Below, piece by piece: positions 54,265-63,038 of a DNA stretch of 64,000 nucleotides (position 1 is the stretch's first letter; every line of letters begins with the position of its first letter). Origin of the DNA: Micropruina sonneratiae. Its GTDB lineage: Bacteria > Actinomycetota > Actinomycetes > Propionibacteriales > Propionibacteriaceae. A program made the translations under genes and the position numbers. The stretch spans positions 496,001 through 560,000 of the forward strand of contig NZ_JAPDHX010000002.1 in assembly GCF_025972045.1 (NCBI RefSeq). Reading direction: 5' to 3'. The notes beneath the pieces were generated by a model. The model saw only the letters and a program-made list of their open reading frames with translations. It did not search any database and was not told the DNA's origin.

Positions 54265-55330
54265 CGGGCACCTCCGCGATCAGGGTGAAGCCGGACGCCC
54301 CGGGGAGCACCTGCAGCGAACCTCCCGCGGCGGTGAGCCGCCGTCGCAGCCCGGCCAGGCCGCCACTGTCGTCGGCGCGGGGACCGAGATGCCCGACCCC
54401 GTCGTCCGCGATCGTCAGCCGCAGCCCGCCGGCGCCGCGGGTGAGGTCGATCCGGCAGGTCGAGGCCGCCGAATGCCGCAGCACGTTGGTGACCCCTTCG
54501 CGCAGCGCCCACGCTAGCGGCTCACCACCCGCGGGGTCGTCCCCGGCCGCGGCCGAGACCGTGACCTCGATGCCCGCCGCCCGCAGGGCCTCCCGGGCGG
54601 CCTGCAGGCCGGTGCGCAGGTCGGGCGGAGCGGCGTTGTGCACCACCTCACGCACCCGGGTCAGCGCCGTGCGGCCCACCGTCTCGATGTCGGCGGCGTG
54701 CTGCGCCGCGGCGTCCGGATCGGTGCCGATCAACCGCCGCACCGCCGCCGCCTTCACCACCAGCACCGAAAGGGTGTGACCGAGGGCGTCGTGCAGGTCG
54801 CGGGCGACCCGGTCGCGCTCGCGCGCCACGGCGGCCGCCGCGAGCTGTTCGCGGGTGCGGCGCAACTCGCGGTTGGCGACCAGCAGCCGGTTCAGCACCG
54901 CCGCGGTGGTTCCGCTCAGGCCCACCACGAAGACCCTGGTCAGGGCCTGTTCGAGGCTCGGATCCCAGCGGTACTGCAGCCAGGCGGCCAGGGCGGCGGT
55001 GAGCGGTACCGCCGGCCAGACCGCCAGCTTCGGCAGCGCGACCCCGGCCATCATCGCGATCATCAGCCACGCCGGCGCCCAGCCGTCCCACAGCAGTGAA
55101 CCGACGGTGGCGGCGAGCGCGGCCGCCAGCCACGCCACCACGCTGATCGCCGTCGGTGCCGGCCAGCTGGCCAGGACACCCGTGACCGCCGCGGCCCCCA
55201 CCATCGCGACGAGCATGACGCCGCCGGCGCCGAACCCACCTGTTCGAAGGCTGACCAGGGGTGAGGCGAGCAGCACCGGCACCCAGATCAGCACCGAGGC
55301 GTTGCGCGGCAGCGCCGGGTTGGCACGCAT
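54254..55330 (-). CDS. Sensor histidine kinase (HisKA_3)
   Basis: The 358-residue kinase has four or five N-terminal membrane segments up to about residue 145 and no large extracellular loop, so it probably senses within the membrane. The dimerisation helix with the phospho-His is RDRVARDLHDALGHTLSVLV. The HATPase domain has WALREGVTNVLRHSAAS and IADDGVGHLG, with GGLAGLRRRL after it. ATG 55330 has TAGCGT 6 nt ahead. It overlaps the response regulator gene. Confidence 0.93.
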   Translation of the reverse strand: MRANPALPRNASVLIWVPVLLASPLVSLRTGGFGAGGVMLVAMVGAAAVTGVLASWPAPTAISVVAWLAAALAATVGSLLWDGWAPAWLMIAMMAGVALPKLAVWPAVPLTAALAAWLQYRWDPSLEQALTRVFVVGLSGTTAAVLNRLLVANRELRRTREQLAAAAVARERDRVARDLHDALGHTLSVLVVKAAAVRRLIGTDPDAAAQHAADIETVGRTALTRVREVVHNAAPPDLRTGLQAAREALRAAGIEVTVSAAAGDDPAGGEPLAWALREGVTNVLRHSAASTCRIDLTRGAGGLRLTIADDGVGHLGPRADDSGGLAGLRRRLTAAGGSLQVLPGASGFTLIAEVPDDQ

Positions 55331-55336
55331 GGCTTC

Positions 55337-55342
55337 ACGCTA
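55337..55342 (-). promoter_or_regulatory. -10 hexamer of the two-component system
   Basis: On the minus strand TAGCGT is followed by GAAGCC and ATG 55330, so the system can be transcribed separately from the DUF6069 gene. Confidence 0.55.
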
Positions 55343-55363
55343 ACCGACGGGTCGACCTGCCGG

Positions 55364-55786
55364 TCACCAGCGGGCGCGCCAGCCGATCGCGATCACCACG
55401 GCCGCGACGACGCCGTGCAGGGTGACCAGCGTCCACAGCGCGGCCGGGTTGGTGGCCGCCAGGGGTCCGGTCATCGAGCCGATCAGCACCAGGACGGCCA
55501 GCGCCGTCCAGATTCCGCGGGCTCGTCGGGTGATCCGGCGCAGCAGCCGCAGCGCCAGCAGGCCGACCAGGCCGGCGACACAGGCGGTGACGGCGACCGC
55601 GACCCAGCCCACGCTCGTGACCGCGCCGCCGAGCTGCACCGTGAGGTCGACGCCGCCGACGACGATCAGCAGCAGCCAGGTGACCAGCGCGCAGATCGGT
55701 GCGGCCACCGCGGCGACCAGTTCGGGATACCGTGCGAGCCGCCGTGGCAGCGAGGTGGCGGAAGGGCTTTCAAGGGTGGTGCTCAT
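55364..55786 (-). CDS. DUF6069-like four-helix membrane protein
   Basis: The 140-residue protein has four membrane segments (AAVAAPICALVTWLLLIVVG, VGWVAVAVTACVAGLVGLLA, WTALAVLVLIGSMTGPLAAT, TLVTLHGVVAAVVIAIGW). The second is followed by a basic loop RRITRRARG. It resembles the DUF6069 family of actinobacterial membrane proteins. Function is unknown. ATG 55786 is preceded by GGAGGAA. It ends 34 nt before the histidine kinase starts, on the same strand. The 172 nt upstream hold no gene. Confidence 0.65.
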   Translation of the reverse strand: MSTTLESPSATSLPRRLARYPELVAAVAAPICALVTWLLLIVVGGVDLTVQLGGAVTSVGWVAVAVTACVAGLVGLLALRLLRRITRRARGIWTALAVLVLIGSMTGPLAATNPAALWTLVTLHGVVAAVVIAIGWRARW

Positions 55787-55958
55787 GATTCCTCCGGGGC
55801 TTTAGGGCCGGACTCTCCGACGTGTTTCACGCTAGGCGGGCGCGATGAGTGGCCCGTAGGGGAATGCGTCCACACCTGGGTGGGACTTTTGTCACACCCG
55901 GTGGGGCTGGCACGGTGCGGGCAGGCCGGTTGCGCGGCGTCCAGGTCCGGCCGATCAC

Positions 55959-56591
55959 CTATTCGATGCGGAACGCCGCACCCTCGACGATCAGCGCCTG
56001 CCCGTCCCGCAACGCCCAGTACGGCTGCCCGGACGCCTCGTAGGCGTCGGCGACCAGTCGCAGCAGATCCGTCTCGGGATGCCCGGGAGAGTCCAGGTGC
56101 GGCACCACCGGCCGGTCGAGGACGGCGAGCCCGTCGAACCGGACGCCGCCGTAGGCGGCCTCGCACCGCTCGACCGGGTCGCACAGTTCGAGACCGTGCA
56201 GCGACGGCGCCAGCACGCACGGACCGGCGCTGAAGCCGGCGTACACGAAGGCGTCGGAGGCCAGTCCGGCGACGACCAGGGCGTCCAGGCCGGCGCGGGC
56301 CATCGCCATCCGCAGGGTGAACACGTTGCCGCCCCGCACCCACAGGAAGCCGGGCTCGCCGAACGCCGCGGCCAGGGACGCCGGCGTGTGCTCGCGCAGG
56401 TCGAGGACGTCGGCGTCGAGCCCCAGGGCCGCCAGCCGACCGAGCTGGACCCCGGTGTCGGCTCGCCGCCGCGCCTCGTCGCCGCCGTCCAGCGCGTTCA
56501 TCACCAGCCAGCCGGAGCGCCGGCGACCGGTCAGCCGGACGAACTCCTCAGGGTGGTCGCCCAGCTGGTAGGAGGACAGGTACAGCCGCAC
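55959..56591 (-). CDS. Peptidase S51 (dipeptidase E-like)
   Basis: This 210-residue protein has the S51 pattern: LYLSSYQLGDHPEEF at the start, LWVRGGNVFTLRMAM as the substrate loop, and the nucleophile Ser in VYAGFSAGPCVL. In PepE the equivalent Ser hydrolyses aspartyl dipeptides; cyanophycinase is a relative. Specificity here is unknown. The start is GTG 56591, right after which the beta strand of the fold begins. It is 93 nt downstream of ddl on the same strand. Confidence 0.87.
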   Translation of the reverse strand: MRLYLSSYQLGDHPEEFVRLTGRRRSGWLVMNALDGGDEARRRADTGVQLGRLAALGLDADVLDLREHTPASLAAAFGEPGFLWVRGGNVFTLRMAMARAGLDALVVAGLASDAFVYAGFSAGPCVLAPSLHGLELCDPVERCEAAYGGVRFDGLAVLDRPVVPHLDSPGHPETDLLRLVADAYEASGQPYWALRDGQALIVEGAAFRIE

Positions 56592-56684
56592 GGCTCAGGC
56601 CCTCCGGCCCCAGGTGCGGACAACAGCCACGGCCGTGGCCGACCACCGGCCGGCCGGCGCCGCCGGTCGAACCCCGAGCATCGC

Positions 56685-57797
56685 TCAGCGCAGGCCGAGC
56701 GGGCGCTCGAGCGCCTGCTCGATCAGATCGGTGATCAGGGTGGTGTAGTCGATGCCGGTGGCCGCCCACAGCGCGGGGAACATCGAGATATGAGTGAAGC
56801 CGGGCATCGTGTTGATCTCGTTGACCAGCACCCGCCGGTCGGCGGTCAGGAACAGGTCGACCCGCGCCAGGCCCTCGGCGTCCATCGCCTCGAAGGTGCG
56901 GGCGGCGACGTCGGCGGCGCGGCGGCGCAACTCGTCGTCCATCTCGGTGGGCACCTTGAGCACGGCGTCGTCGTCGGAGACGTACTTGGCCTCGAAGTCG
57001 TAGAAGGTGTCGGGGTCGCGCAGCACGATCTCGCCGGGCAGCGACACCCGTGGGGCGCCGCCGCGTCCGCCGAGCACCGCGAACTCGACCTCACGGGCAC
57101 CCAGCACGCCCTCCTCGACCACCAGCTTCGGGTCGAACGTGTGCGCCAGCGCGACGGCGTCGTCGAGGTCGTCGAGGCTGTCGATCCGGGTGATCCCGAC
57201 GCTGGAGCCGCCCCGGGCAGGCTTGACGAACAGCGGCAGCCCGAGCGTCACGATCCGCGCCAGGGACGCCTCGCGCTCCTGTTCCCACTGCCGGGCGGTG
57301 ATCGTCGCGAACCGGCAGCCGGGCAGGCCGGCCGAGCTCAGCGTCCGCTTCATCAGGTCCTTGTCCATGCCGTTCGCGCTGGCCGCCACGCCCGAGCCGA
57401 CGTAGCGGATGCCGAGCATCTCGAACATGCCCTGAATGGTGCCGTCCTCGCCGAACGGCCCGTGCAGCAGCGTGAACGCCACGTCGAAGTCGCGGACGTC
57501 GACCAGCCGGTCCCCCTCGAGGCTGGCGATGCGGCCACCGCCGTCGGTGCCGGGCAGCAGCACCGCGGTGCTGCGGGACTCGCCCAGCCGGGGCAGCGTC
57601 TCGCCCTGCTTGCGCAGCGCACGGACCTCGTCGGCGTCGATCTGCACCCAGCGGCCCGACGGGGTGATGCCGATGCCGACCACCTCGAAACGGTCGGCAT
57701 CGATGGCCCGCCCGACGCCGCCCGCGGTGAGGCAGGAGACGTCATGCTCTGGGCTGGTGCCACCGAAGACGATGCCCACCCGGGTGCGCTGCGGCAT
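56685..57797 (-). CDS. ddl: D-alanine-D-alanine ligase
   Basis: Ddl joins two D-alanines for peptidoglycan. The 370-residue protein has the ATP-grasp layout: RVGIVFGGTSPEHDVSCLTA at the start, LLHGPFGEDGTIQGMFE in the middle, PLFVKPARGGSSVGITR for ATP binding, and late VDLFLTADRRVLVNEINTMPG, divided by motif, with FTHISMFP. ATG 57797 has AGGAGGAA ahead. In many relatives gpsA lies between plsC and ddl, but not here. Confidence 0.96.
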   Translation of the reverse strand: MPQRTRVGIVFGGTSPEHDVSCLTAGGVGRAIDADRFEVVGIGITPSGRWVQIDADEVRALRKQGETLPRLGESRSTAVLLPGTDGGGRIASLEGDRLVDVRDFDVAFTLLHGPFGEDGTIQGMFEMLGIRYVGSGVAASANGMDKDLMKRTLSSAGLPGCRFATITARQWEQEREASLARIVTLGLPLFVKPARGGSSVGITRIDSLDDLDDAVALAHTFDPKLVVEEGVLGAREVEFAVLGGRGGAPRVSLPGEIVLRDPDTFYDFEAKYVSDDDAVLKVPTEMDDELRRRAADVAARTFEAMDAEGLARVDLFLTADRRVLVNEINTMPGFTHISMFPALWAATGIDYTTLITDLIEQALERPLGLR

Positions 57798-57914
57798 TGC
57801 TTCCTCCTGATTCGGCGGTGCAAGCCACCCTAGTGGGAGACGTTGGTCCACGAGGCTCAACGTCGGGCCCCGGCGCACGGGTTCCCGCCGTTGCGGCGGT
57901 CCCGCCGCCCGCGC

Positions 57915-58688
57915 TCAGACTGCCTCGCCCGCCCAGTCGCGCGGGATGCGCCTGCCGGCGCGCAGGTCGTAGCGCTCGGTGGGCGGGGTCTCGCCGCGCA
58001 GGTCGCCGACGAGGGCCGTGATGGCGTCCATGATCCGCAGGCTGCCCTCGGCGGCGGCGGTGGGCGACTCGCTGGCCTCACGCAGGTCGTCGAGCTCGAC
58101 GGGGTCGCCGACCAGCACCTGCATCGTGGCGCGCGGGAACAACTTCGGCAGCCGTACCCGCCGCCCCGGCATCACCTGCTGCGCGCCCCACTGCCCGATC
58201 GGGATCACCGGGACGCCGGTCCGCAGCGCCAGCCGGGCGGCTCCGGGGCGTCCGGTCATCGGCCAGCCGTCGGGATCACCGGTGATCGTCCCCTCCGGGT
58301 AGATCACCACGCACTCGCCGCGTTCCAGGGCGGACGCCGCGGCGTCCAGTGACTCGCGAGCGCGGGTAGTGCGGCGCTCCACCGGGATCTGTCCCAGCTC
58401 GCGGGCCAGCGTCCCGAGGATCGGGATCTGCCACAGTTCGCTCTTGGTCAGCGTCCGCGGCCAGCGGCCGTGCCAGACCAGGAAATGCCCCAGCGCCACC
58501 GGGTCGAAGTTCGAGATGTGGTTGGCGACCACGATCACTCCGCCGGATCGCGGCACCTTGTCACCACCGCGCCAGTCCTGCCGGGTCACCCAGCGCAGCA
58601 ACGGTCCGGCCACGCGGGCCAACCGGCGGAAGGCGGGCTCGACGGGGGCACGGTTCACCGTCGACAGCGACAGTGCGGCGCGGGACAT
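57915..58688 (-). CDS. plsC: 1-acyl-sn-glycerol-3-phosphate acyltransferase family protein
   Basis: PlsC adds the second acyl chain in phosphatidic acid synthesis at the membrane. The 257-residue protein has the HX4D catalytic motif in NHISNFDPVAL, a second block with GQIPVERRTT, and CVVIYPEGTITGD as block III. ATG 58688 has GAGGAGT ahead. It lies upstream of ddl with 117 nt between them. Confidence 0.9.
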   Translation of the reverse strand: MSRAALSLSTVNRAPVEPAFRRLARVAGPLLRWVTRQDWRGGDKVPRSGGVIVVANHISNFDPVALGHFLVWHGRWPRTLTKSELWQIPILGTLARELGQIPVERRTTRARESLDAAASALERGECVVIYPEGTITGDPDGWPMTGRPGAARLALRTGVPVIPIGQWGAQQVMPGRRVRLPKLFPRATMQVLVGDPVELDDLREASESPTAAAEGSLRIMDAITALVGDLRGETPPTERYDLRAGRRIPRDWAGEAV

Positions 58689-58782
58689 CTGACTCCTCAG
58701 GGGGCGGGGTCGCCTCAGATTACTGGCCGCCCCCACAGCCCCACAGCGGCACGGCTCCGGCCGTGTCCAAACTGCAACAAAC

Positions 58783-58799
58783 CCGGGCGTTGGGCCCGG
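58783..58799 (-). terminator. Terminator of leuCD
   Basis: On the minus strand the stem CCGGGC/GCCCGG with a 5-nt loop is followed by GTTTGTTG. It lies 34 nt after the leuD stop. Confidence 0.7.
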
Positions 58800-58833
58800 A
58801 AAAGTTGAGGGTGACTAGGCGATCCGGCCCGTT

Positions 58834-59439
58834 TCAGCCTGCCGTGCGGGCGGGCTGGGTGCGCGGCAGCCAGGACTGCCGACGAGCCTCGAAGGCACTG
58901 ATCTCGGCCTCGTGCTGCAGGGTCAGGCCGATGTCGTCCAGACCCTCCAGCAGCCGGTGCCGGGTGTAGTCGTCGATGTCGAAGGCGAAGACGTCCGAAC
59001 CCGCCGTGATCGTCTTGTCGACGAGCGAGACGGTGAGCTCGGCACCCGGGACGGCCTCGGCGAAGGCCCACAGCAGCTCGACGACGTCCTGGTCGACGGT
59101 GGCGATCAGCAGGCCGGCCTTGCCGGAGTTCGAACGGAAGATGTCGCCGAAGCGCGAGCCGATGACGACCTTGAAGCCGTAGTTCTGCAGGGCCCAGACG
59201 GCGTGCTCGCGTGAGGAGCCGGTGCCGAAGTCGGGCCCGGCGACCAGCACCGAGCCGGCCGTGTACGCCTCGTTGTTGAGCACGAACTCGGGGTCGTTGC
59301 GCCACGCGGCGAACAGGCCGTCCTCGAAGCCGGTGCGGGTGACCCGCTTCAGGTAGACGGCCGGGATGATCTGGTCGGTGTCCACGTTGCTGCGCCGCAG
59401 CGGGACGGCCACCCCGGTGTGGGTGTCGAACTTGTCCAT
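58834..59439 (-). CDS. leuD: 3-isopropylmalate dehydratase small subunit
   Basis: LeuD pairs with LeuC to isomerise 2- to 3-isopropylmalate in leucine synthesis. The 201-residue protein shows [20 protein letters not shown], then [17 protein letters not shown] and [13 protein letters not shown]. It follows leuC after 12 nt. Confidence 0.97.
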   Translation of the reverse strand: MDKFDTHTGVAVPLRRSNVDTDQIIPAVYLKRVTRTGFEDGLFAAWRNDPEFVLNNEAYTAGSVLVAGPDFGTGSSREHAVWALQNYGFKVVIGSRFGDIFRSNSGKAGLLIATVDQDVVELLWAFAEAVPGAELTVSLVDKTITAGSDVFAFDIDDYTRHRLLEGLDDIGLTLQHEAEISAFEARRQSWLPRTQPARTAG

Positions 59440-59451
59440 GTGCGCTGCTCC

Positions 59452-60867
59452 TCAGACGTTGACGGGGGCGGCCAGGTCGGCCGGCGACGACAGGGTGCCT
59501 CGGATGGCGGTCGCGGCGGCGACCGGCGGCGAGACGAGGTGGGTACGGCCGCCCTTGCCCTGGCGTCCCTCGAAATTGCGGTTCGAGGTGGACGCCGAAC
59601 GCTCGCCGGGCGCGAGCTGGTCGGGGTTCATGCCCAGGCACATCGAGCAGCCGGCTTCGCGCCATTCGGCCCCGGCGTCCTTGAACACCTGGTCGAGGCC
59701 CTCCTCCATGGCCTGGATGCGCACTCGGGCCGAACCCGGCACCACCAGCATCCGGACGCCGTCGGCGACCCGCCGGCCCTTGATCACCGAGGCGGCCAGT
59801 CGCAGGTCCTCGATGCGGCCGTTGGTGCAGGACCCCAGGAAGACGGTGTCGACCCGGATGTCGCGCATGGGCGTCCCGGCCTCGAGCGCCATGTACTCCA
59901 GGGCGCGCTCGGCGGCGGCCTTCTCGACCGGGTCGGTGAACTGGCCCGGGGTGGGCACGACGCCGCCGAGCGGGACGCCCTGGCCCGGGTTGGTGCCCCA
60001 GGTGACGAACGGCGTCAGCTCGTCGGCGTTGAGGTCGACCTCGACGTCGAAGACCGCGTCGTCGTCGGTGTAGAGCGTGCGCCAGTACTCGACGGCGGCG
60101 TCCCAGTCGGCGCCCTCGGGGGCGTGCGGGCGGCCCTTCAGGTAGGCGAACGTGGTGTCGTCGGGTGCGACCATGCCCGCCTTGGCGCCCCACTCGATGG
60201 ACATGTTGCAGATCGTCATACGACCTTCCATGCTCATCTCGCGCATCACGTTGCCGCGGTACTCGACCACGTAGCCCTGACCGCCGCCGGTGCCGACCTT
60301 CGCGATCAGCGCCAGGACGACGTCCTTCGGGGTGACGCCCTCGCCCAGGGTGCCGTTGATGTTGACCGCCATCCGCTTCGGACGGGGCTGCGGCAGGGTC
60401 TGGGTGGCCAGTACGTGTTCGACCTCGGAGGTGCCGATGCCGAACGCCAGCGCGCCGAACGCGCCGTGGGTGGCGGTGTGGCTGTCGCCGCAGACGACGG
60501 TCAGCCCCGGTTGGGTCAGGCCCAGCTGGGGGCCGATGATGTGCACGATGCCCTGGTCCTTGTCGCCCAGCGAATGCCGGCGGACGCCGAACTCGTCGGT
60601 GTTGCGGCGCAGGGTGTCGACCTGCAGCCGCGAGACCGGGTCGGCGATCGGGGCCAGAATGTTCAGCGTCGGGGTGTTGTGGTCCTCGGTGGCCATCGTC
60701 AGGTCGGTCCGGCGGACGCTGCGGCCGGCCATCCGGAGCCCGTCGAAGGCCTGCGGCGAGGTGACCTCGTGCACCAGGTGCAGGTCGATGTAGAGCAGGT
60801 CCGGCTCGCCCGGGGCGCTGTGGACGACGTGATCGTCCCATACCTTGTCGCTCAGGGTTCTGCCCAT
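59452..60867 (-). CDS. leuC: 3-isopropylmalate dehydratase large subunit
   Basis: The 471-residue 4Fe-4S hydro-lyase has [37 protein letters not shown], and the cluster cysteines in [14 protein letters not shown] and [15 protein letters not shown] 60867 has GGAGGAGG ahead; an upstream frame extension to 60915 is not needed. It is divergent from an IclR regulator, the known arrangement of leuCD with NdgR/LtbR regulators. No leader peptide or attenuator was seen. Confidence 0.97.
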   Translation of the reverse strand: MGRTLSDKVWDDHVVHSAPGEPDLLYIDLHLVHEVTSPQAFDGLRMAGRSVRRTDLTMATEDHNTPTLNILAPIADPVSRLQVDTLRRNTDEFGVRRHSLGDKDQGIVHIIGPQLGLTQPGLTVVCGDSHTATHGAFGALAFGIGTSEVEHVLATQTLPQPRPKRMAVNINGTLGEGVTPKDVVLALIAKVGTGGGQGYVVEYRGNVMREMSMEGRMTICNMSIEWGAKAGMVAPDDTTFAYLKGRPHAPEGADWDAAVEYWRTLYTDDDAVFDVEVDLNADELTPFVTWGTNPGQGVPLGGVVPTPGQFTDPVEKAAAERALEYMALEAGTPMRDIRVDTVFLGSCTNGRIEDLRLAASVIKGRRVADGVRMLVVPGSARVRIQAMEEGLDQVFKDAGAEWREAGCSMCLGMNPDQLAPGERSASTSNRNFEGRQGKGGRTHLVSPPVAAATAIRGTLSSPADLAAPVNV

Positions 60868-60937
60868 GACTGCCTCCTCCGGCTCTGTGGCGCCGTTGCA
60901 CCGGCCTCTCGCCACAATACGCGTCCGGAAACTTGCA

Positions 60938-60964
60938 TATCAGGATTCGAGACGGCAGTATCAG
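60938..60964. promoter_or_regulatory. Direct repeats TATCAG in the iclR/leuC divergent promoter
   Basis: TATCAG occurs at 60938-60943 and 60959-60964, 21 bp apart (two helical turns), overlapping the predicted iclR -10 region. They are possible autoregulatory half-sites. Confidence 0.4.
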
Positions 60965-60967
60965 ACT

Positions 60968-61693
60968 ATGGACAACTCAAGTGGTGTCGGAGTGCTGGAC
61001 AAGGCGGCCCTGGTGCTGACCGCTCTGGAGCAGGGTCCGACCACCCTGGCGGGCCTGGTCACGGCCACCGGTCTGGCCCGCCCCACCGCGCACCGTCTCG
61101 CCGTCGCTCTCGAACATCATCGTCTGGTCAGCCGCGACCTGCAAGGACGGTTCGTGCTGGGCCCCCGGCTCACCGAGTTGGCCTCGGCCGCCGGCGAGGA
61201 CCGGTTGCTGGCCACCGCCGGCCCGGTGCTGGCCAGGCTGCGCGACATCACCGGCGAGTCGGCCCAGCTGTTCCGGCGGCAGGGCGACATGCGGGTCTGT
61301 GCCGCCGCGGCCGAACGACCCGCCGGGCTGCGCGACACCGTGCCGGTCGGCTCGCAGCTGACCATGTCGGCCGGCTCGGCGGCCCAGGTGCTGCTCGCCT
61401 GGGAGGACCCCGAACGCATCCAGCGCGGCCTGTTGTCGTCGTCGTTCTCCGCGGTGGCCCTGGCGACCGTGCGCCGCCGCGGCTGGGCCCAGTCCGTCGG
61501 TGAGCGCGAGAACGGCGTGGCCTCGGTGTCCGCGCCGGTGCGCTCCCCCTCGGGCAAGGTGATCGCCGCGGTGAGCGTGTCCGGCCCGATCGAGCGACTC
61601 TCCCGCCAGCCCGGACGCCTGCACGCCCCGGCTGTGATGGCCGCGGCCGAGCGGCTCAGCGAGGTGCTGCGCCGCAGCGGCGCCGAGGGCTGA
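60968..61693 (+). CDS. IclR family regulator (NdgR/LtbR type) of leuCD
   Basis: The 241-residue protein has the IclR winged helix (LDKAALVLTALEQGPTTLAG, with ATGLARPTAHRLAVAL). An effector domain with GRFVLGPRLTELAS, RQGDMRVCAAAAERP and SAPVRSPSGKVIAAVSVSGP follows. In Streptomyces and Corynebacterium the regulator divergent from leuCD represses it in response to leucine or related amino acids. No Shine-Dalgarno precedes ATG 60968. CAGTAT lies 6 nt upstream with TTGCAT 16 nt before it, so the transcript is probably leaderless. Confidence 0.92.
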   Translation: MDNSSGVGVLDKAALVLTALEQGPTTLAGLVTATGLARPTAHRLAVALEHHRLVSRDLQGRFVLGPRLTELASAAGEDRLLATAGPVLARLRDITGESAQLFRRQGDMRVCAAAAERPAGLRDTVPVGSQLTMSAGSAAQVLLAWEDPERIQRGLLSSSFSAVALATVRRRGWAQSVGERENGVASVSAPVRSPSGKVIAAVSVSGPIERLSRQPGRLHAPAVMAAAERLSEVLRRSGAEG

Positions 61694-61701
61694 CGGGACT
61701 G

Positions 61702-62169
61702 CTACTGCTCCTGGGCAAGGCGCTCGAGCAGCGGACGGGTTCTCGCCGGCAGCAGTTCGGTCAGCGAGATCGCACTGTCGCTGCGCTGGACGCCGGGCAC
61801 GTTGGTGATCCGGTTCGTCAGCCTGTACAGGTGCGCGGTGTCCCGCGCCACCACCCGCAGCAGTAGGTCCGCGTCCCCCGAGGTGGCGTGCACCTCGATC
61901 ACCTCCGGGAGTTCGGCCAGCCCCGCCACCGCCTGCACCTGGCTGGACTGGCTGATCCGCAGCGACACGAAGGCGACCAGCGGGTACCCGAGCGCGGCGG
62001 GGTCGACTCGCTGCCCGAACCCGCGCAGCACGGAGGTCGCGAGCCGCTTGAGCCTGGCCTGCACCGTATTGCGGGCCACGCCCAGCCTCCGCGCCACTCC
62101 CAGCGTGGTGGCGTCCGGATCGTCGTCGAGGGCGAGCAGAATGCGGGCGTCGAGAGGGTCGATGGCCAT
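61702..62169 (-). CDS. Lrp/AsnC family regulator
   Basis: The 155-residue protein has the AsnC helix-turn-helix (LDARILLALDDDPDATTLGV, with ARRLGVARNTVQARLKRL). The RAM ligand-binding domain has VIEVHATSGDADLLLRVVAR and RSDSAISLTELLP. It is divergent from a YitT-type membrane gene and its stop lies 9 nt from the convergent iclR stop. ATG 62169 has TACAAT 7 nt ahead, which decides against ATG 62178 and longer forms. The ligand, probably an amino acid, is unknown. Confidence 0.92.
   Translation of the reverse strand: MAIDPLDARILLALDDDPDATTLGVARRLGVARNTVQARLKRLATSVLRGFGQRVDPAALGYPLVAFVSLRISQSSQVQAVAGLAELPEVIEVHATSGDADLLLRVVARDTAHLYRLTNRITNVPGVQRSDSAISLTELLPARTRPLLERLAQEQ
62077..62082 (-). other. 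Part of the Lrp-type coding region (no separate element)
   Basis: This short segment lies inside the DNA-binding-domain coding sequence of the Lrp/AsnC gene. It is listed only to record that the hexamer-like string here is within coding sequence and is not taken as a promoter. Confidence 0.1.
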
Positions 62170-62176
62170 GGCTCGC

Positions 62177-62182
62177 ATTGTA
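62177..62182 (-). promoter_or_regulatory. -10 hexamer of the Lrp/AsnC gene
   Basis: On the minus strand TACAAT is followed by GCGAGCC and ATG 62169. Confidence 0.6.
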
Positions 62183-62215
62183 TTGGTCACGATGCTGTAT
62201 GAATAACGATGATGC

Positions 62216-62254
62216 TGCGCAGATTGCTCAGCTAGTTCATTGCTTGTTGCGCAG
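62216..62254. promoter_or_regulatory. Paired TGCGCAG sites between lrp and yitT
   Basis: TGCGCAG occurs at 62216-62222 and 62248-62254, 32 bp apart (about three turns), in the divergent region. They may be binding sites of the Lrp-type regulator. Confidence 0.4.
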
Positions 62255-62311
62255 CGTGTCACCCACCGGCGACCATCGAGGTCCACCGGAGCGACCACGA
62301 AGGAGCAGCCG

Positions 62312-62944
62312 ATGACTCTCGCCCCGCCCCGCCCGGCCACCGAGGCCGGCGCCCTTCGGCACCGTCCGATCGAGGACGCCCTGGCCCTGCTGATCGGCAC
62401 CTTCGTGGTGTCCCTCGGCATGCATCTGCTGCACGCGGCGCACGCCGTCACCGGCGGCACGGCCGGGCTCGCGCTGTTGCTGACCTATGCGACCGGTGCC
62501 CCCCTCGGCGTGCTGTACCTGGTGATCACGCTGCCGTTCCTGATCATCGCCTACCGGATGAAGGGCTGGCGGTTCACGGTGCGGACGCTGCTCGCCATCA
62601 CCCTGGTCTCGGTGTTCACCAGCGTCCACCCGGTTCTGCTGGTGGACGGTCCGCTGACCGGCGGGTACGGGGTCCTGGCCGGCAACCTGCTGGCCGGCCT
62701 CGGCATGCTGGTGATCTTCCGGCACGGCGGCAGCCTGGGCGGCTTCAACACGATCGCCCTGATCGCGCAGGAGCGCCTCGGCGTGAAGGCTGGGTTGGTC
62801 CAGTCCGGGCTCGACTGCGTGGTCATCCTGGTCTCGTTGAGCGTGGTCCCGCCGCTGACCGTTGCGCTGTCGGCCGCGGGGGCGATGCTGCTCGGACTGG
62901 TGCTCGGGCTCAACCACCGGCCCGATCGCTACCTCGGGCGCTGA
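62312..62944 (+). CDS. YitT/YczE-type membrane protein
   Basis: The 210-residue protein has five or six membrane segments and the DUF161/YitT pattern: FVVSLGMHLLHAAHAVTGGT, then GLALLLTYATG, PLGVLYLVITLPFLIIAYR, GGYGVLAGNLLAGLGMLVIF and RHGGSLGGFNTIALIAQERL, which holds the typical SxGGxxxxA segment. Function is not established; some relatives are thought to export small compounds. ATG 62312 has AAGGAG 7 nt ahead. It is divergent from an Lrp-type regulator, which probably controls it. Confidence 0.85.
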   Translation: MTLAPPRPATEAGALRHRPIEDALALLIGTFVVSLGMHLLHAAHAVTGGTAGLALLLTYATGAPLGVLYLVITLPFLIIAYRMKGWRFTVRTLLAITLVSVFTSVHPVLLVDGPLTGGYGVLAGNLLAGLGMLVIFRHGGSLGGFNTIALIAQERLGVKAGLVQSGLDCVVILVSLSVVPPLTVALSAAGAMLLGLVLGLNHRPDRYLGR

Positions 62945-62998
62945 GCGGTACGCCGCCGTCCGACCCCCCGGGCCGCCACCCCCGAACCCGGACAGCGA

Positions 62999-63024
62999 AA
63001 GGCCCCCGCCGCGGCGGGGGCCTT
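62999..63024. terminator. Bidirectional terminator, 26-bp palindrome without spacer
   Basis: 13-bp arms 62999-63011 and 63012-63024 are exact complements and lie between two convergent genes. On the minus strand the stem ends in TTTCGC. Confidence 0.8.
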
Positions 63025-63038
63025 CGGGCGTCCGGTGA

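Noticed and set aside
62077-62082. Hexamer-like string within the Lrp/AsnC gene
   Set aside because: It is inside coding sequence and has no start codon at the right distance; the low-confidence feature entry at this position should be disregarded.
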